NCBI GenBank assembly: GCA_937124545.1
Contig: CAKZKU010000272.1
Coordinates: forward strand, 29,700-93,699
Length of the DNA stretch: 64,000 nt
Reading direction: 5' to 3'
Source: an uncultured Microbacteriaceae bacterium
Lineage (GTDB): Bacteria > Actinomycetota > Actinomycetes > Actinomycetales > Microbacteriaceae
The notes under the pieces were generated by a model. It saw only the letters and a program-made list of their open reading frames with translations. It was not told where the DNA came from and made no database searches. The first letter of the stretch is position 1; the number at the start of each line of letters is the position of its first letter. The translations under genes and the position numbers were made by a program. Shown here one piece after another: positions 20,853 to 33,500 of this stretch.

Positions 20853-21964
20853 AAGAGGCTCTGAACGTTCGGGTCAGAGCGCCAGGAACCCCTGGCCAGG
20901 TAGGACACCACAACATTCACGAACGCCACTACGGGCACGGCGAACAATACGCCGGCAATTCCTGCCAGGTATCCCCCAGCAGCCACCGCAATCACAATCG
21001 CCAGCGGGTGAATGCGCACGGCAGCACCCATCACCAGGGGCTGCAGAATCTGGCCTTCAATCTGTTGGACCACCAGAACAATAATCAGCATCACCAGGGC
21101 AATGACCGGACCCTCGTAGACCAAAGCAATCAGCACCGCCAGGGCAGCGGCCACAGTCGCCCCCACAATGGGTACGAAAGCCCCGAGGAAAACGGCGATA
21201 GCAATCGGGGCCACCAGCGGCAGGCCCAGCAAGAACGCACCAAGTCCGATTCCCACCGCATCTACGAACGCAACAAAAATCTGGACTTTCACGTAGCTGA
21301 GCAGCGTCGACCAACCGGCAAGTCCGGATCCGAGAATGGCAGGTTGCGCCGCTTGCGGGAACCAGCCGACCAAGTACTCCCAAATCCTTTTGCCATCGTG
21401 AATGAAAAAAATCAACGCAAAGATAGCGATACCCGCGCCTACCAACCACGACCCAACGGACGAGCTCACCGACAGGGCCCCGCTGACTACCCAACCCGAG
21501 TCAATTTCCGCTTCGACAATGAAGTCTTGAAACCACCCGGTGAGCTGTTGTTCAGATACTTGAAGTGGCGAATCTAAGAGGTATTGAACAAAGTCCTCGT
21601 ACGCGAGAATGGTGCGCGCCCGGAGGGGCTCCCAGCCCTGAACAACAGCGCCAATGACAAGCCAAAAGAGCCCGCCAATGACAGCAAAAAACGCAATAAC
21701 GGTGGTGAGGGTGGCGAGCCACCCCGGGAACTTAAGCGCCCGAAGCCCCAGGGCCAAGGGAGCCGCCAGGGCGGCGAGCAACACGGCGATGAGCAGCGGA
21801 ACAACCACAAAACTCAGCTGAATAATCAGAAAAACCCCGACCGCCAAGGCAGCGGCAATCAATAAGAAACGCCAGGACCAGGCCGTGGCACGCTCAAGAC
21901 CAATGGGGACCATCACGCGGGGCTTATTAGCCGCGCGGGGGCGTCGCGGGGATAACATTCCCAC
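20849..21964 (-). CDS. AI-2E family transporter
   Basis: Multi-TM; PIVGATVAAALAVLIAL; QQIEGQILQPLVMG signature. Confidence 0.92.
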   Translation of the reverse strand: MGMLSPRRPRAANKPRVMVPIGLERATAWSWRFLLIAAALAVGVFLIIQLSFVVVPLLIAVLLAALAAPLALGLRALKFPGWLATLTTVIAFFAVIGGLFWLVIGAVVQGWEPLRARTILAYEDFVQYLLDSPLQVSEQQLTGWFQDFIVEAEIDSGWVVSGALSVSSSVGSWLVGAGIAIFALIFFIHDGKRIWEYLVGWFPQAAQPAILGSGLAGWSTLLSYVKVQIFVAFVDAVGIGLGAFLLGLPLVAPIAIAVFLGAFVPIVGATVAAALAVLIALVYEGPVIALVMLIIVLVVQQIEGQILQPLVMGAAVRIHPLAIVIAVAAGGYLAGIAGVLFAVPVVAFVNVVVSYLARGSWRSDPNVQSLL

Positions 21965-21979
21965 AGTCTAGGCGTCGGT

Positions 21980-22870
21980 TTAGAAGCGCGCCTGGTTTTC
22001 CAGCAAACGCTCAACGCGTTTACCAATCGGTGGGTGGGTCTGGAACATGCGATCAATGACACCTGGCTTGATCGGGTCGGCCATCCATAGGTGAGCCATG
22101 GACGCCTGCTGTTTGTTCAAAGGTCTGCCGTATTCGCCAAGTTTTTGTAGGGCGCTGGCGAGCGCTTCTGGGTGACGGGTGGTGAGAGCGCCCGTGGCAT
22201 CGGCAAGATACTCTCGTTGGCGCGATACCGCGGCTTGAATTGCCGCTGCCAGCAGCGGCGCAAGTATCATCGCAGCAATCGCAATCACGATCATCAGCGG
22301 GTTACCGCCTCCGCCGTTTCGGCGCATCCCCCCGAAGAACGCCATTCGCGCCAGCACATCGGCGAGCAAACCCACGACAACAACAAGCCCAAAGACAATC
22401 GTGGTCACCCGGATGTCAAAGTTCTTGACGTGCGCTATTTCGTGGGCCATCACGCCCTCGAGTTCGGCATCGTCCATGAGCTCCAACAAGCCTGTTGTCG
22501 CCGCCACGGCGGCGTGCTCCGGGTCCCTCCCGGTGGCGAAGGCGTTGGGAGCAGGGTCCTCAACGATGTAGACCTTAGGCATCGGCAAACCGGTGGTGAT
22601 CGCCAAGTTCTCGACGATCCGGTACAGCCGGGGGTTGTCCGCTTTAGTGATGGGTTTGGCACCCGCCATCGCCAGCGCCTGCGAACCCGAGGCGTAGTAC
22701 TGGATGATGACGTAGACAATGGCGCCAATCAGGACCCCCCAGAACACAATGCCGGGACCCCCACCACTGAAATAGGCGTCGGCGACAAAAGCGAGAGCGG
22801 CAATAATCACCAAGAAAAACACCATGATGAACCAGGTGTTTCTCTTGTTGGCAGCAATCGCCCGATACAC
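21980..22870 (-). CDS. htpX: Zinc metalloprotease HtpX
   Basis: ELEGVMAHEIAHVKNFDIRV HExxH; PKVYIVEDPAPNAFATGRDPEHAAVAATTGLL. Confidence 0.96.
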   Translation of the reverse strand: MYRAIAANKRNTWFIMVFFLVIIAALAFVADAYFSGGGPGIVFWGVLIGAIVYVIIQYYASGSQALAMAGAKPITKADNPRLYRIVENLAITTGLPMPKVYIVEDPAPNAFATGRDPEHAAVAATTGLLELMDDAELEGVMAHEIAHVKNFDIRVTTIVFGLVVVVGLLADVLARMAFFGGMRRNGGGGNPLMIVIAIAAMILAPLLAAAIQAAVSRQREYLADATGALTTRHPEALASALQKLGEYGRPLNKQQASMAHLWMADPIKPGVIDRMFQTHPPIGKRVERLLENQARF

Positions 22871-22885
22871 AGCGCTACCTCGCGG

Positions 22886-23452
22886 CTAGAACTTGACGCG
22901 CGGGGCGTTGGCGATCGCCTGAGGGTCTTCCACCTCGAAGAAATCTTTCGCCCCAAAACCCAACTGCTTAGCAAACAGCGTGTTCGGGAACAGCTGGATC
23001 TTGGTGTTGAGTTCACGAACACCGCCGTTGTAAAAGCGGCGCGATGCCTGGATTTTGTCCTCGGTGTCGACGAGTTCAGCTTGGAGCTGCAAGAAGTTCT
23101 GGCTGGCCTGGAGCTGAGGGTACGCCTCGGCAACAGCAAAGATGCTCTTCAGCGCGCTTTGCATCATGTTTTCTGCCTCAGCAGCGTGACTGGGGTCTCC
23201 CGCGCTCAGGGTCGCCGCGCGCGCCTTCGTGACGGATTCAAAAACTTCTTTTTCGTGAGCGGCATAGCCTTTGACGGTCTCGATCAAGTTCGGGATCAGG
23301 TCAGCACGACGCTTCAGTTGCACCGTGATGTCGCTCCATGCCTCTTCGACACGAACGTTCAGGGTCACCAAGCTGTTATAGGTCGCCCAGAGGTACACAC
23401 CGAGAATTACGGCAAGAAGGACGACAACGCCCACAACAATCAAAATATCCAT
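22886..23452 (-). CDS. LemA family protein
   Basis: YNSLVTLNVRVEEAWSDITVQLKRRADLIPNLIETVKGYAAHEKEVFESVTKARA. Confidence 0.96.
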   Translation of the reverse strand: MDILIVVGVVVLLAVILGVYLWATYNSLVTLNVRVEEAWSDITVQLKRRADLIPNLIETVKGYAAHEKEVFESVTKARAATLSAGDPSHAAEAENMMQSALKSIFAVAEAYPQLQASQNFLQLQAELVDTEDKIQASRRFYNGGVRELNTKIQLFPNTLFAKQLGFGAKDFFEVEDPQAIANAPRVKF

Positions 23453-23520
23453 GGCCTAAGAGTAGAGCGCTTTGCTGTGGATTTGAAGGGTAAAGATGCT
23501 CGGACGCGCTCTAGCTCGAG

Positions 23521-23594
23521 TGCCCCGGCAGGGACTCGAACCCTGACTGGGACGATTTTAAGTCGTCTGCCTCTGCCAATTGGGCTACCGGGGC
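23521..23594 (-). tRNA. tRNA with UAA anticodon (Leu by anticodon) but class I/short variable arm, 74 nt, no encoded CCA
   Basis: GCCCCGG-TA-GCCCAATTGGCAGAGGC-A-GACGA-CTTAAAA-TCGTC-CCAGT-CAGGG-TTCGAGT-CCCTG-CCGGGGC-A: 7-bp acceptor, 5-bp anticodon stem, 5-nt variable loop, 5-bp T stem all pair. Confidence 0.9.
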
Positions 23595-23600
23595 GAAGGG

Positions 23601-25013
23601 CTAGCGGGTGGAAACTTTCGCACGAGACGCAGGCTTCTTCGCTGGTGAAGCCTTCTTCCCCGCCACGGCTTTCTTGGCAGGAGTTTTCTTCGCCACGACC
23701 GCCGGACGAGAGGCGAACTCTTCAAAGAAGTCCCTCGGGCGTTGGACACGGCGAACACTGGAGAAGTCGCGGCCCCAGAACAGGTGGACCAACCAGTTGG
23801 TAAATACTCGGGCTTTTCGCTCCCACATGGGAATGGCAAAGCCGTGATAGAGCCTGTGGATAATCCAAGCAAGGAAGCCCACAACCGCGATATTGCCGCT
23901 CTGGAAGACCCCGTAACCGACACCCAGACCCGCCACGGCACCGGCGTTCTTGTGGTGGTAGTTCTTCGTGTCTTCCCCACGGATAACAGCGGTGATGTTT
24001 TTGGCGAGAATCTTTCCTTGGCGCACGGCGTGCTGGGCGTTTGGCACACAGTAACCACCGACACCGCCACCGCTGAGGTCGGGGACGCGGGCAACATCGC
24101 CGGCCGTCCACATTCCCTCGAGAACCTCGGAATCGTCGGTGACACGAAGGTCTGCTTGCGCACAGATGCGTTCCCGGTCATCGAGCGGAATTCCCGTGCC
24201 ACCAAGCATTGTTTGGGCTTTCACGCCGGCCGTCCACACCACAATGTCGGTTTCGAGGACCATTCCGTTCGAGAGCTCGAGACGCCCGCCGACTGCGCTC
24301 TGCAACTGGGTGTTGAGGTGAATGTGTGCCTGGCGCTCGGAAAGGTTCTTGATGACCCACAGGCTGCTCTTGAGAGACACCTCGGGCATGATGCGATCCA
24401 TGGCCTCGATGAGGTGGAAATGAGTGTCATCGATGCTGAGCGTCGGAAATTCCTTCAGCATCGCGGACACCAAGCTACGCAGCTCCGCAAACGCTTCAAT
24501 ACCGGCAAACCCTCCGCCGACAACAACAACCGTCAACAAGCGGTCGCGCGCTGGGCCAGGAGGCATATCGGCAGCAATGTGAAGGTTGTCGATGACACGG
24601 TCACGTACCGAAATAGCTTCTTCAATGGTCTTCATACCGATAGCCGAATCGGCAACACCGGGAATGGGGAAAGTCCTCGACACAGCACCTGCGGTGATCA
24701 CGATGTGGTCATAGTCCAGGGTGAAATCAGCGCCGCCTTCGGGAGTGACGGTGACCTTCTTCTTGCTGTGATCAACGCCAGTGACGCGGGCGGTAACCAC
24801 GCGAGTTTTGGGCAGGTGACGACGCAGCGGAACAATCGCGTGACGCGCCTCAATCGAACCCGCAGCCACCTCCGGCAGGAAGGGCTGGTAGGTCATGTAG
24901 GGCAACGGGTCAATCACCGTTACTTCGGCCTCACCCCGCCGCAACAGCTTTTCGAGCTTGAACGCCGTATAGAAACCGGCATAACCGCCACCCACAATGA
25001 CAACTTTGGTCAC
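23601..25013 (-). CDS. ndh: Type II NADH dehydrogenase-like NAD(P)/FAD-dependent oxidoreductase with Lys/Ala-rich C-terminal tail
   Basis: VVIVGGGYAGFYTAFKLEKLL (FAD), VVVVGGGFAGIEAFAEL (NAD), WTAGVKAQTMLGGTG; tail AKKTPAKKAVAGKKASPAKKPASRAKVSTR. Confidence 0.92.
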   Translation of the reverse strand: MTKVVIVGGGYAGFYTAFKLEKLLRRGEAEVTVIDPLPYMTYQPFLPEVAAGSIEARHAIVPLRRHLPKTRVVTARVTGVDHSKKKVTVTPEGGADFTLDYDHIVITAGAVSRTFPIPGVADSAIGMKTIEEAISVRDRVIDNLHIAADMPPGPARDRLLTVVVVGGGFAGIEAFAELRSLVSAMLKEFPTLSIDDTHFHLIEAMDRIMPEVSLKSSLWVIKNLSERQAHIHLNTQLQSAVGGRLELSNGMVLETDIVVWTAGVKAQTMLGGTGIPLDDRERICAQADLRVTDDSEVLEGMWTAGDVARVPDLSGGGVGGYCVPNAQHAVRQGKILAKNITAVIRGEDTKNYHHKNAGAVAGLGVGYGVFQSGNIAVVGFLAWIIHRLYHGFAIPMWERKARVFTNWLVHLFWGRDFSSVRRVQRPRDFFEEFASRPAVVAKKTPAKKAVAGKKASPAKKPASRAKVSTR

Positions 25014-25049
25014 AACACACCCATCTTTACCTGCAAAACAGCTTCTAAT

Positions 25050-26291
25050 CTACCGCTTCCGGAGCGCCAAAAATACCCGACCTGCACCGACCACCAGCAC
25101 CAGTGCCAGCACCGTGGCAAAGCCCCCCGTCACGAGGTACGGCAACACCTCGCGATTGCGCTGGGACACCACCACACCGACGACTGGCTCCTTCGGCTCG
25201 TCCATCACAGTCGAGGACGGCCCCAAGGGCACGATTGCCGTTTCGCCGTCGCGCTTTCGGTGCAGGGTAATCCACGCCTCTAGCGACCCAAGCGGCGAGG
25301 CCGACACGGTCGGAACATCCTCCGTGAGAGCCCGGTAGGCGTTGACGAGGCCATAGCCATACAGCGGGTCGGGGACAGTTTCGCTCGCCGGTGTTGCGGT
25401 CAACAGAATCCGATTGATCACATTGTTAGCATCCATTGACGGGTAAGCCGACCTCACCAGGGCTGCAATGCCGGCAACAATGGGGGTGGCGCCACTGGTT
25501 CCCGCCCATGACACATAACCCCCGCCGGGCACCGCACCCACGAGACCCTCACTGGGTGCCATCACCCCGATCGTGATGCCCTGTGAGGAGGCGGCGTCAC
25601 TGGCGACACCCTCCTGGGTCACCCCACCGACGGTCAGAACACCGGGCATCGTTGCGGGCGCTCCCACACTGACGGTTCCACTGCCGCGGTTTCCGGCAGC
25701 AGCAATCACCACAACGTCTCTACTGGCGGCATAGGTAAAGGCGTCATCCCAGGTTTCAGGCCAATCGCGAGTATTTCGGGTCAACGACAGCGAGATCACA
25801 TCCGCACCGGCATCCACCGAAAACCTCACGGCGCGGGCAATTTGATCATCCGGCGATATCGCTCCGCTGCCAAAGCTCATGGAAGCGGTAATGATTTCTG
25901 CTCCCGGTGCGCTACCGATGACACCGTCGCTCTCCCCGCTGCCCCGGCCCGCAGCTAGCGAGGCAACCATGGTTCCGTGGCGGCGGTCAAACCCGACCGG
26001 GGTTTGACCATTGGGGCTACCGAGGCCCGAAAAATCTGCACCAGCAACAACGGCCCCCGCGAGGTCCGGGTGCGAGCCATCGACGCCAGTGTCGATAATC
26101 GCGATGCGCACCCCCTCACCGCGGGTAATGCTCCAGGCTTGCTCGATCCCGTAATCCTCCAGCCAGTACTGACGCTCTCGGACCTGGTCGGCAACAGCGG
26201 GAGTTGCGGCCCCCGCACCAGAGGCGAGCACAAGACCCACAAGAACGGCGGCGCCCATCCGCCCCGAGATGCCTCGATTCAGCAGTGACAC
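25050..26291 (-). CDS. S8 family serine peptidase (mycosin-like), secreted and C-terminally TM-anchored
   Basis: Signal peptide; triad IAIIDTGVDGSHPDL / RRHGTMVASLAAG / WAGTSGATPIVAGIAALV; C-terminal TM LALVLVVGAGRVFLALRKR. Confidence 0.9.
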   Translation of the reverse strand: MSLLNRGISGRMGAAVLVGLVLASGAGAATPAVADQVRERQYWLEDYGIEQAWSITRGEGVRIAIIDTGVDGSHPDLAGAVVAGADFSGLGSPNGQTPVGFDRRHGTMVASLAAGRGSGESDGVIGSAPGAEIITASMSFGSGAISPDDQIARAVRFSVDAGADVISLSLTRNTRDWPETWDDAFTYAASRDVVVIAAAGNRGSGTVSVGAPATMPGVLTVGGVTQEGVASDAASSQGITIGVMAPSEGLVGAVPGGGYVSWAGTSGATPIVAGIAALVRSAYPSMDANNVINRILLTATPASETVPDPLYGYGLVNAYRALTEDVPTVSASPLGSLEAWITLHRKRDGETAIVPLGPSSTVMDEPKEPVVGVVVSQRNREVLPYLVTGGFATVLALVLVVGAGRVFLALRKR

Positions 26292-26773
26292 GAATCAATG
26301 CTCCAGGGGGTATCGGCAAGCGCCCAATCTCCGACAGGGTTTACCCCCGGCCCCACAGACAGTGAATGGGCAATGAGGGTGTGCAGGCATTTGACGCGCG
26401 TGGGCATGCCTCCAGCGGAAATTCCTGCGGTTTCTCCCACATGCTCGAGCGCTTCTCGCTCCGCCAAAAAGTCATCGTGCGCAGCGTGATACTGCGCTCT
26501 CGCGTCGTCGTCCTCGGCAAGGCGCTCCTGGTACTCCACCATTTTTCCTTCTGCCTCGAGACGCGACGCGGCTTTGGTCGCAGCGGGCTGGCTCAGGTAA
26601 TAGAGGGTGGGGAAAGGCGTGCCGGTGTGGAGTCGAGGCTGCGTAATGACCGCCACGGGGTTACCGCACACGCACCGGGCGGAGATCCCCACAATGTCTC
26701 GAGCGGGACGCCCCAACTGTTCGCTGACGGTCGCGATATCCGCCTCTGTGGGTGTCTCACCGGGTGATCTCAT
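26279..26773 (-). CDS. DUF501 domain-containing protein
   Basis: QLGRPARDIVGISARCVCGNPVAVITQPRLHTGTPFPTLYYLSQP; DUF501 downstream of ftsB and eno. Confidence 0.9.
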   Translation of the reverse strand: MRSPGETPTEADIATVSEQLGRPARDIVGISARCVCGNPVAVITQPRLHTGTPFPTLYYLSQPAATKAASRLEAEGKMVEYQERLAEDDDARAQYHAAHDDFLAEREALEHVGETAGISAGGMPTRVKCLHTLIAHSLSVGPGVNPVGDWALADTPWSIDSCHC

Positions 26774-27240
26774 GGTGTCTCCCCCACCTGGTTCAACGAT
26801 GACGTTGTTGCCGCAACAAGGTAGGAGGCCAACAGTGCTTCACGCCAATCTGTGCTCGAGCGCACGATGTCGGCGGATACTTCGATCTCGTCGGTTTCTT
26901 CCGCCTCCCCCACGTCATCAATCACCAGGTAGGTAATGTCACCCGGGTAAACAAAGAGCAGACGCTCTCGTGCTTGCGTTTCCACGAAAGCGGGGTCTCG
27001 CCAGCGTTCGCGTTGCGCCTCAAGGCTGATCACGGCCTCATTGCTCTCTTCCAAGGCCGCCTCGAGAGCGGCGATCTCCTGCTGCTGTTCAGCGAGGATG
27101 CTCAGCGTGGGCGAGAGCACTACGACCCCGGCAACGATGAGAACCAGCACGACCACGGCAAACCCGGAGGCTTGCAGGGAGGAGAAAACGGACGCCGTGG
27201 AGGCGCCCTTTTTCTTGGTTTGTGCCTTTTTCGCTGCCAC
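26770..27240 (-). CDS. Septum formation initiator family protein (FtsB/DivIC-like)
   Basis: TM followed by coiled coil QQQEIAALEAALEESNEAVISLEAQRERWRDPAFVETQARERLLFVYPGD. Confidence 0.92.
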   Translation of the reverse strand: MAAKKAQTKKKGASTASVFSSLQASGFAVVVLVLIVAGVVVLSPTLSILAEQQQEIAALEAALEESNEAVISLEAQRERWRDPAFVETQARERLLFVYPGDITYLVIDDVGEAEETDEIEVSADIVRSSTDWREALLASYLVAATTSSLNQVGETP

Positions 27241-27291
27241 GTTCTCAGTTTAGGGACGGGCGGCTAAGCCCGGCCCGAGGGCGCGCAGACG

Positions 27292-29884
<2,593 letters not shown>

Positions 29885-29896
29885 ATCCTTAGTCTC

Positions 29897-30532
29897 TCAC
29901 GCAGGCGGTGTCCAGCCGGCTTCGATTGCTCGCACACGTGTGCGCAGCGCGCGTTCCGGGTCTAAACCTTGAGTCCTGGCACTCTGCACAATGCCGAGCA
30001 GCAGTTCGCCCAGTTCCTCTTCCGTCTCCGGCACGGTCGGTGGGTTCCGAAGCTCTGCGGCGACACCGCCGCGCTTGAGCACACTCTGCGCGCGAGCGAG
30101 CGCGGAGAGCTTGTCGGGTATCCCCTCAAACGGTGTGGCCCGGTGCTTTTTTTGCTCGGCTTTAATTTCCTGCCACCGCTGAACCACTTCTTCTGTGGTG
30201 GTGGCGCCGCCGTCAGCGAAAACGTGTGGGTGGCGCTCGCGCATTTTTGCTTCCACATCCGCGGCAACATCGTCGATGTCAAAAGCATCGTCGGGATAGG
30301 CGGCAGCGATATCCGCGTGAAAGAGCACTTGATAGAGGACATCGCCAAGTTCTTCGCGAATGTCCCCCGGGGAGCCTTCTTCCAGAGCTTCGATCAGCTC
30401 GAAGGTTTCCTCGAGAAGGTGCTCCACAAGGGAGGCATGAGTTTGCTCGCGATCCCACGGGCACCCGTCTGGGCCCCGAAGGGTCGCCATCGTGGCGATC
30501 AGTCGCGAAAGCCCGGGATAAGAACCAGTCAT
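29897..30532 (-). CDS. mazG: MazG family nucleoside triphosphate pyrophosphohydrolase
   Basis: LRGPDGCPWDREQTHASLVEHLLEETFELIEALEEGSPGDIREELGDVLYQVLFHADIA. Confidence 0.95.
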   Translation of the reverse strand: MTGSYPGLSRLIATMATLRGPDGCPWDREQTHASLVEHLLEETFELIEALEEGSPGDIREELGDVLYQVLFHADIAAAYPDDAFDIDDVAADVEAKMRERHPHVFADGGATTTEEVVQRWQEIKAEQKKHRATPFEGIPDKLSALARAQSVLKRGGVAAELRNPPTVPETEEELGELLLGIVQSARTQGLDPERALRTRVRAIEAGWTPPA

Positions 30533-30536
30533 AGAA

Positions 30537-33500
30537 CTAGTGTGCAGGTTCACTCGCCACCGGCGCTGGATAGAGCGCATCCAACACACCCTCCACCCAG
30601 GTCACCACCGCTTGATCGGTGTAGTTCTCGGGTAGGGGAATCAGAGTGACGCGGGCCGGCGCAACGTGATTCGCGCCCGGATACAGCCGCATCAGCCGCA
30701 CCTGAATCGAATCGGGAAGCGGAGGTCCCACCAGCCGCAACTTGTTCCCCATCACCATGACCTCGCTCAGGCCTCGGGCCATCGACAGCCGTCGCAACTG
30801 TGTGATCGACACCAGCGTGTTTGCTGCGGGAGGCAGCTCGCCGTATCGATCGATCATTTCTTCGACCAGCTCGGCAATCGCTCCCTCCGAGCTGGTGGGT
30901 GCTGCAGCAGCCGAGAGCTTTTGATACATCTCCAGGCGCAAACGCTCGGAATCGATGTAATCCAGAGGGATTAGCGCATCCACGGGCAGTTCCAGACGCA
31001 GTTCCGTCTGTCCCGGAGCAACCTCGTCGCGGAAAGTCGCAATAGCTTCGGACACCATCCGCAAATAGAGGTCAAAACCCACACCCTGAATATGGCCTGC
31101 CTGCTCAGCACCCAACAGGTTCCCGGCCCCCCGCATCTCCAAATCTTTCATCGCGATGCGGGTGCCGCCACCCAGATCGGTGGTTGCAGCAAGGGTGGCC
31201 AGGCGATCGTGCGCAGTTTCGCCGACCGGAAGATCGGGGTCATACAGCAGATAGGCGTAGCCGCGTTCGCGGCCTCGACCCACGCGACCGCGCAGCTGAT
31301 GCAATTGCGAGAGCCCGTAACGATCGGCGCGATCCACAATCAGAGTGTTCGCGTTGGTGACATCGAGACCGGTTTCAATGATGGTGGTGGAGACCAGAAC
31401 ATCGAAACGACGTTCCCAGAAGTCGACCATGACCCCCTCAAGGTCCGCTTCGGGCATTTGACCGTGGGCGGTGGCAACACGGGCCTCAGGAACCAACTCT
31501 TGAATCCGCTCAGCAACCCGCGCAATCGATGAGACACGGTTGTGCACAAAAAACACTTGGCCCTCCCGCAAGAGCTCGCGGCGAATTGCCGCGACCACCT
31601 GGGCGTCGTTGTACGGGCCCACGAACGTCAGAATCGGATGCCGCGCCTCGGGCGGCGTATCCAGAGTCGACATTTCACGGATTCCGGTGACCGCCATCTC
31701 GAGTGTTCGAGGAATGGGTGTCGCGCTCATGGCCAACACATCCACATTGGTTTTGAGGGCTTTCAGCAGGTCTTTGTGCTCCACACCGAAGCGTTGTTCC
31801 TCATCGACGATGATTAAGCCCAGGTCTTTGAACACCACGTTTTTTCCCAGCAGTCGGTGGGTTCCCACCACCACGTCCACGCTGCCGTCCGCTAAACCCT
31901 GGAGGGTGGAGCGTGCCTCCGCTGCCGTTTGGAACCGCGAGAGTGCCCGCAGGTTCAGCGGGAAGGGCGCGTAGCGCTCTTGGAACGTTTCCATGTGCTG
32001 TTTAACCAGCAGGGTGGTGGGGGCAATGATGGCGACCTGCTTGCCATCTTGAACCGCTTTGAACGCTGCGCGAACAGCAATTTCTGTCTTACCAAAACCG
32101 ACATCGCCCGCCACGAGGCGATCCATCGGGATGGGCCGTTCCATGTCTGCTTTGACCTCATCGATTGTGGTCAACTGATCCGGCGTTTCCACAAAAGGAA
32201 ATGCTTCCTCCAGCTCGCGTTGCCAGGGGGTGTCCGGCCCGAACGCATATCCGGGGGCCGACATGCGAGCGGAATACAGCTTGACCAAGTCGATCGCGAT
32301 TTCACGAACAGCCTTCCGCGCTTTGCCTTTTGTCGCCGCCCAATCCGAGCCCCCCATTTTTGAGAGCGTGGGGGAATCACTGCCGGCATAGTGGCTCAGT
32401 TGAGAAAGCTGGTCGGTTGGCACGTGGAGCCGATCCGGTGGGCTCCCCCGCTTGGAGGGGGCGTATTCGAGGACAACAAACTCGCGCTCACTTCGGATGG
32501 CGTCTCGACCGCCGGTGGAGACCTCACGTCGGGCCACCTCAACAAAACGTCCGACACCGTGAGTGTCGTGGACCACGTAGTCCCCGGCAGCGAGCTGCAG
32601 GGGGTCCACCACTTTGGTGCGCTTGGCAGCCAATGTTCGCCGTGACCTCGGGGAAGCCGTCACCGCTTTACCAAAAAGCTCTTTCTCGCCGAGAACCAGT
32701 CGTTTACTCCCGGCAAGCTCGAACCCTTCGGAGATAACCCCCTGTAAGACGCTCACCACAGAACTACCGGGGTTCAGACCGTCCTCTTCGATGCGATGGG
32801 CAATGTCTCGATCACCCAGAAGGTGTGCGGTGCGCTCCACCAGGCCGTGACCGCCGGCAACACACACAATCTCGTGGCCCTCGCGGGCCTTTTGGGCGAT
32901 TACCTCCCACACCTCATCTACCCCGGTACCGAGTGTCACAGGGTGCACATCGGGTCTGAGTATTCCCGCACTTCCCGTGTCAAGAGAGTCCACGCTGATC
33001 CACGGTCGCGGGGCGCTCAGATCGCGCACTTGATCGCGGGAGAGGAAATCTCCGGCCTCCAAATCAATAGGAGCAGAGCCTTCGCTGGTGGCCGCCGCCT
33101 CCCAGGCGGCCTGGAGGAACTCTTTGTTCGTGTGGTTGAGTGATTCTGCTCGGGCGGCAACTTTCTGCCACGACACCTCGACCACCACGGTGTCCTCGGG
33201 AAACAAGGTTGAGGGTGCAACCAGCTGATCCACCAACAGCGGCTGGAGGGACTCCATCCCCTCGCACGGAATACCTTCGGCAATTTTGGCGAGCATCCCG
33301 CCCAGCCCCGGGTATTCCTGGGCAAGCTCCGCTGCCCTACCCCGCACATCTTGGGTCAACAACATTTCGCGCACTGGGTCGAGCGCGATTTCCCCCACGG
33401 GTTCGGGCAGCGAACGCTGGTCAGCCACGGTGAAGAAGGACAGTGATTCGATCTCGGAGCCAAAAAAATCTAAACGCACGGGGTGCTCAGCCAAGGGTGG

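Noticed and set aside
22172-23803. 543-aa plus-strand ORF across htpX, lemA and the tRNA
   Set aside because: Antisense shadow ORF in high-GC DNA; runs through a tRNA and three strongly supported minus-strand genes, with Arg/His-rich low-complexity composition.
23742-25283. 513-aa plus-strand ORF opposite the NADH dehydrogenase
   Set aside because: Mirror of a conserved minus-strand gene; no recognisable domain.
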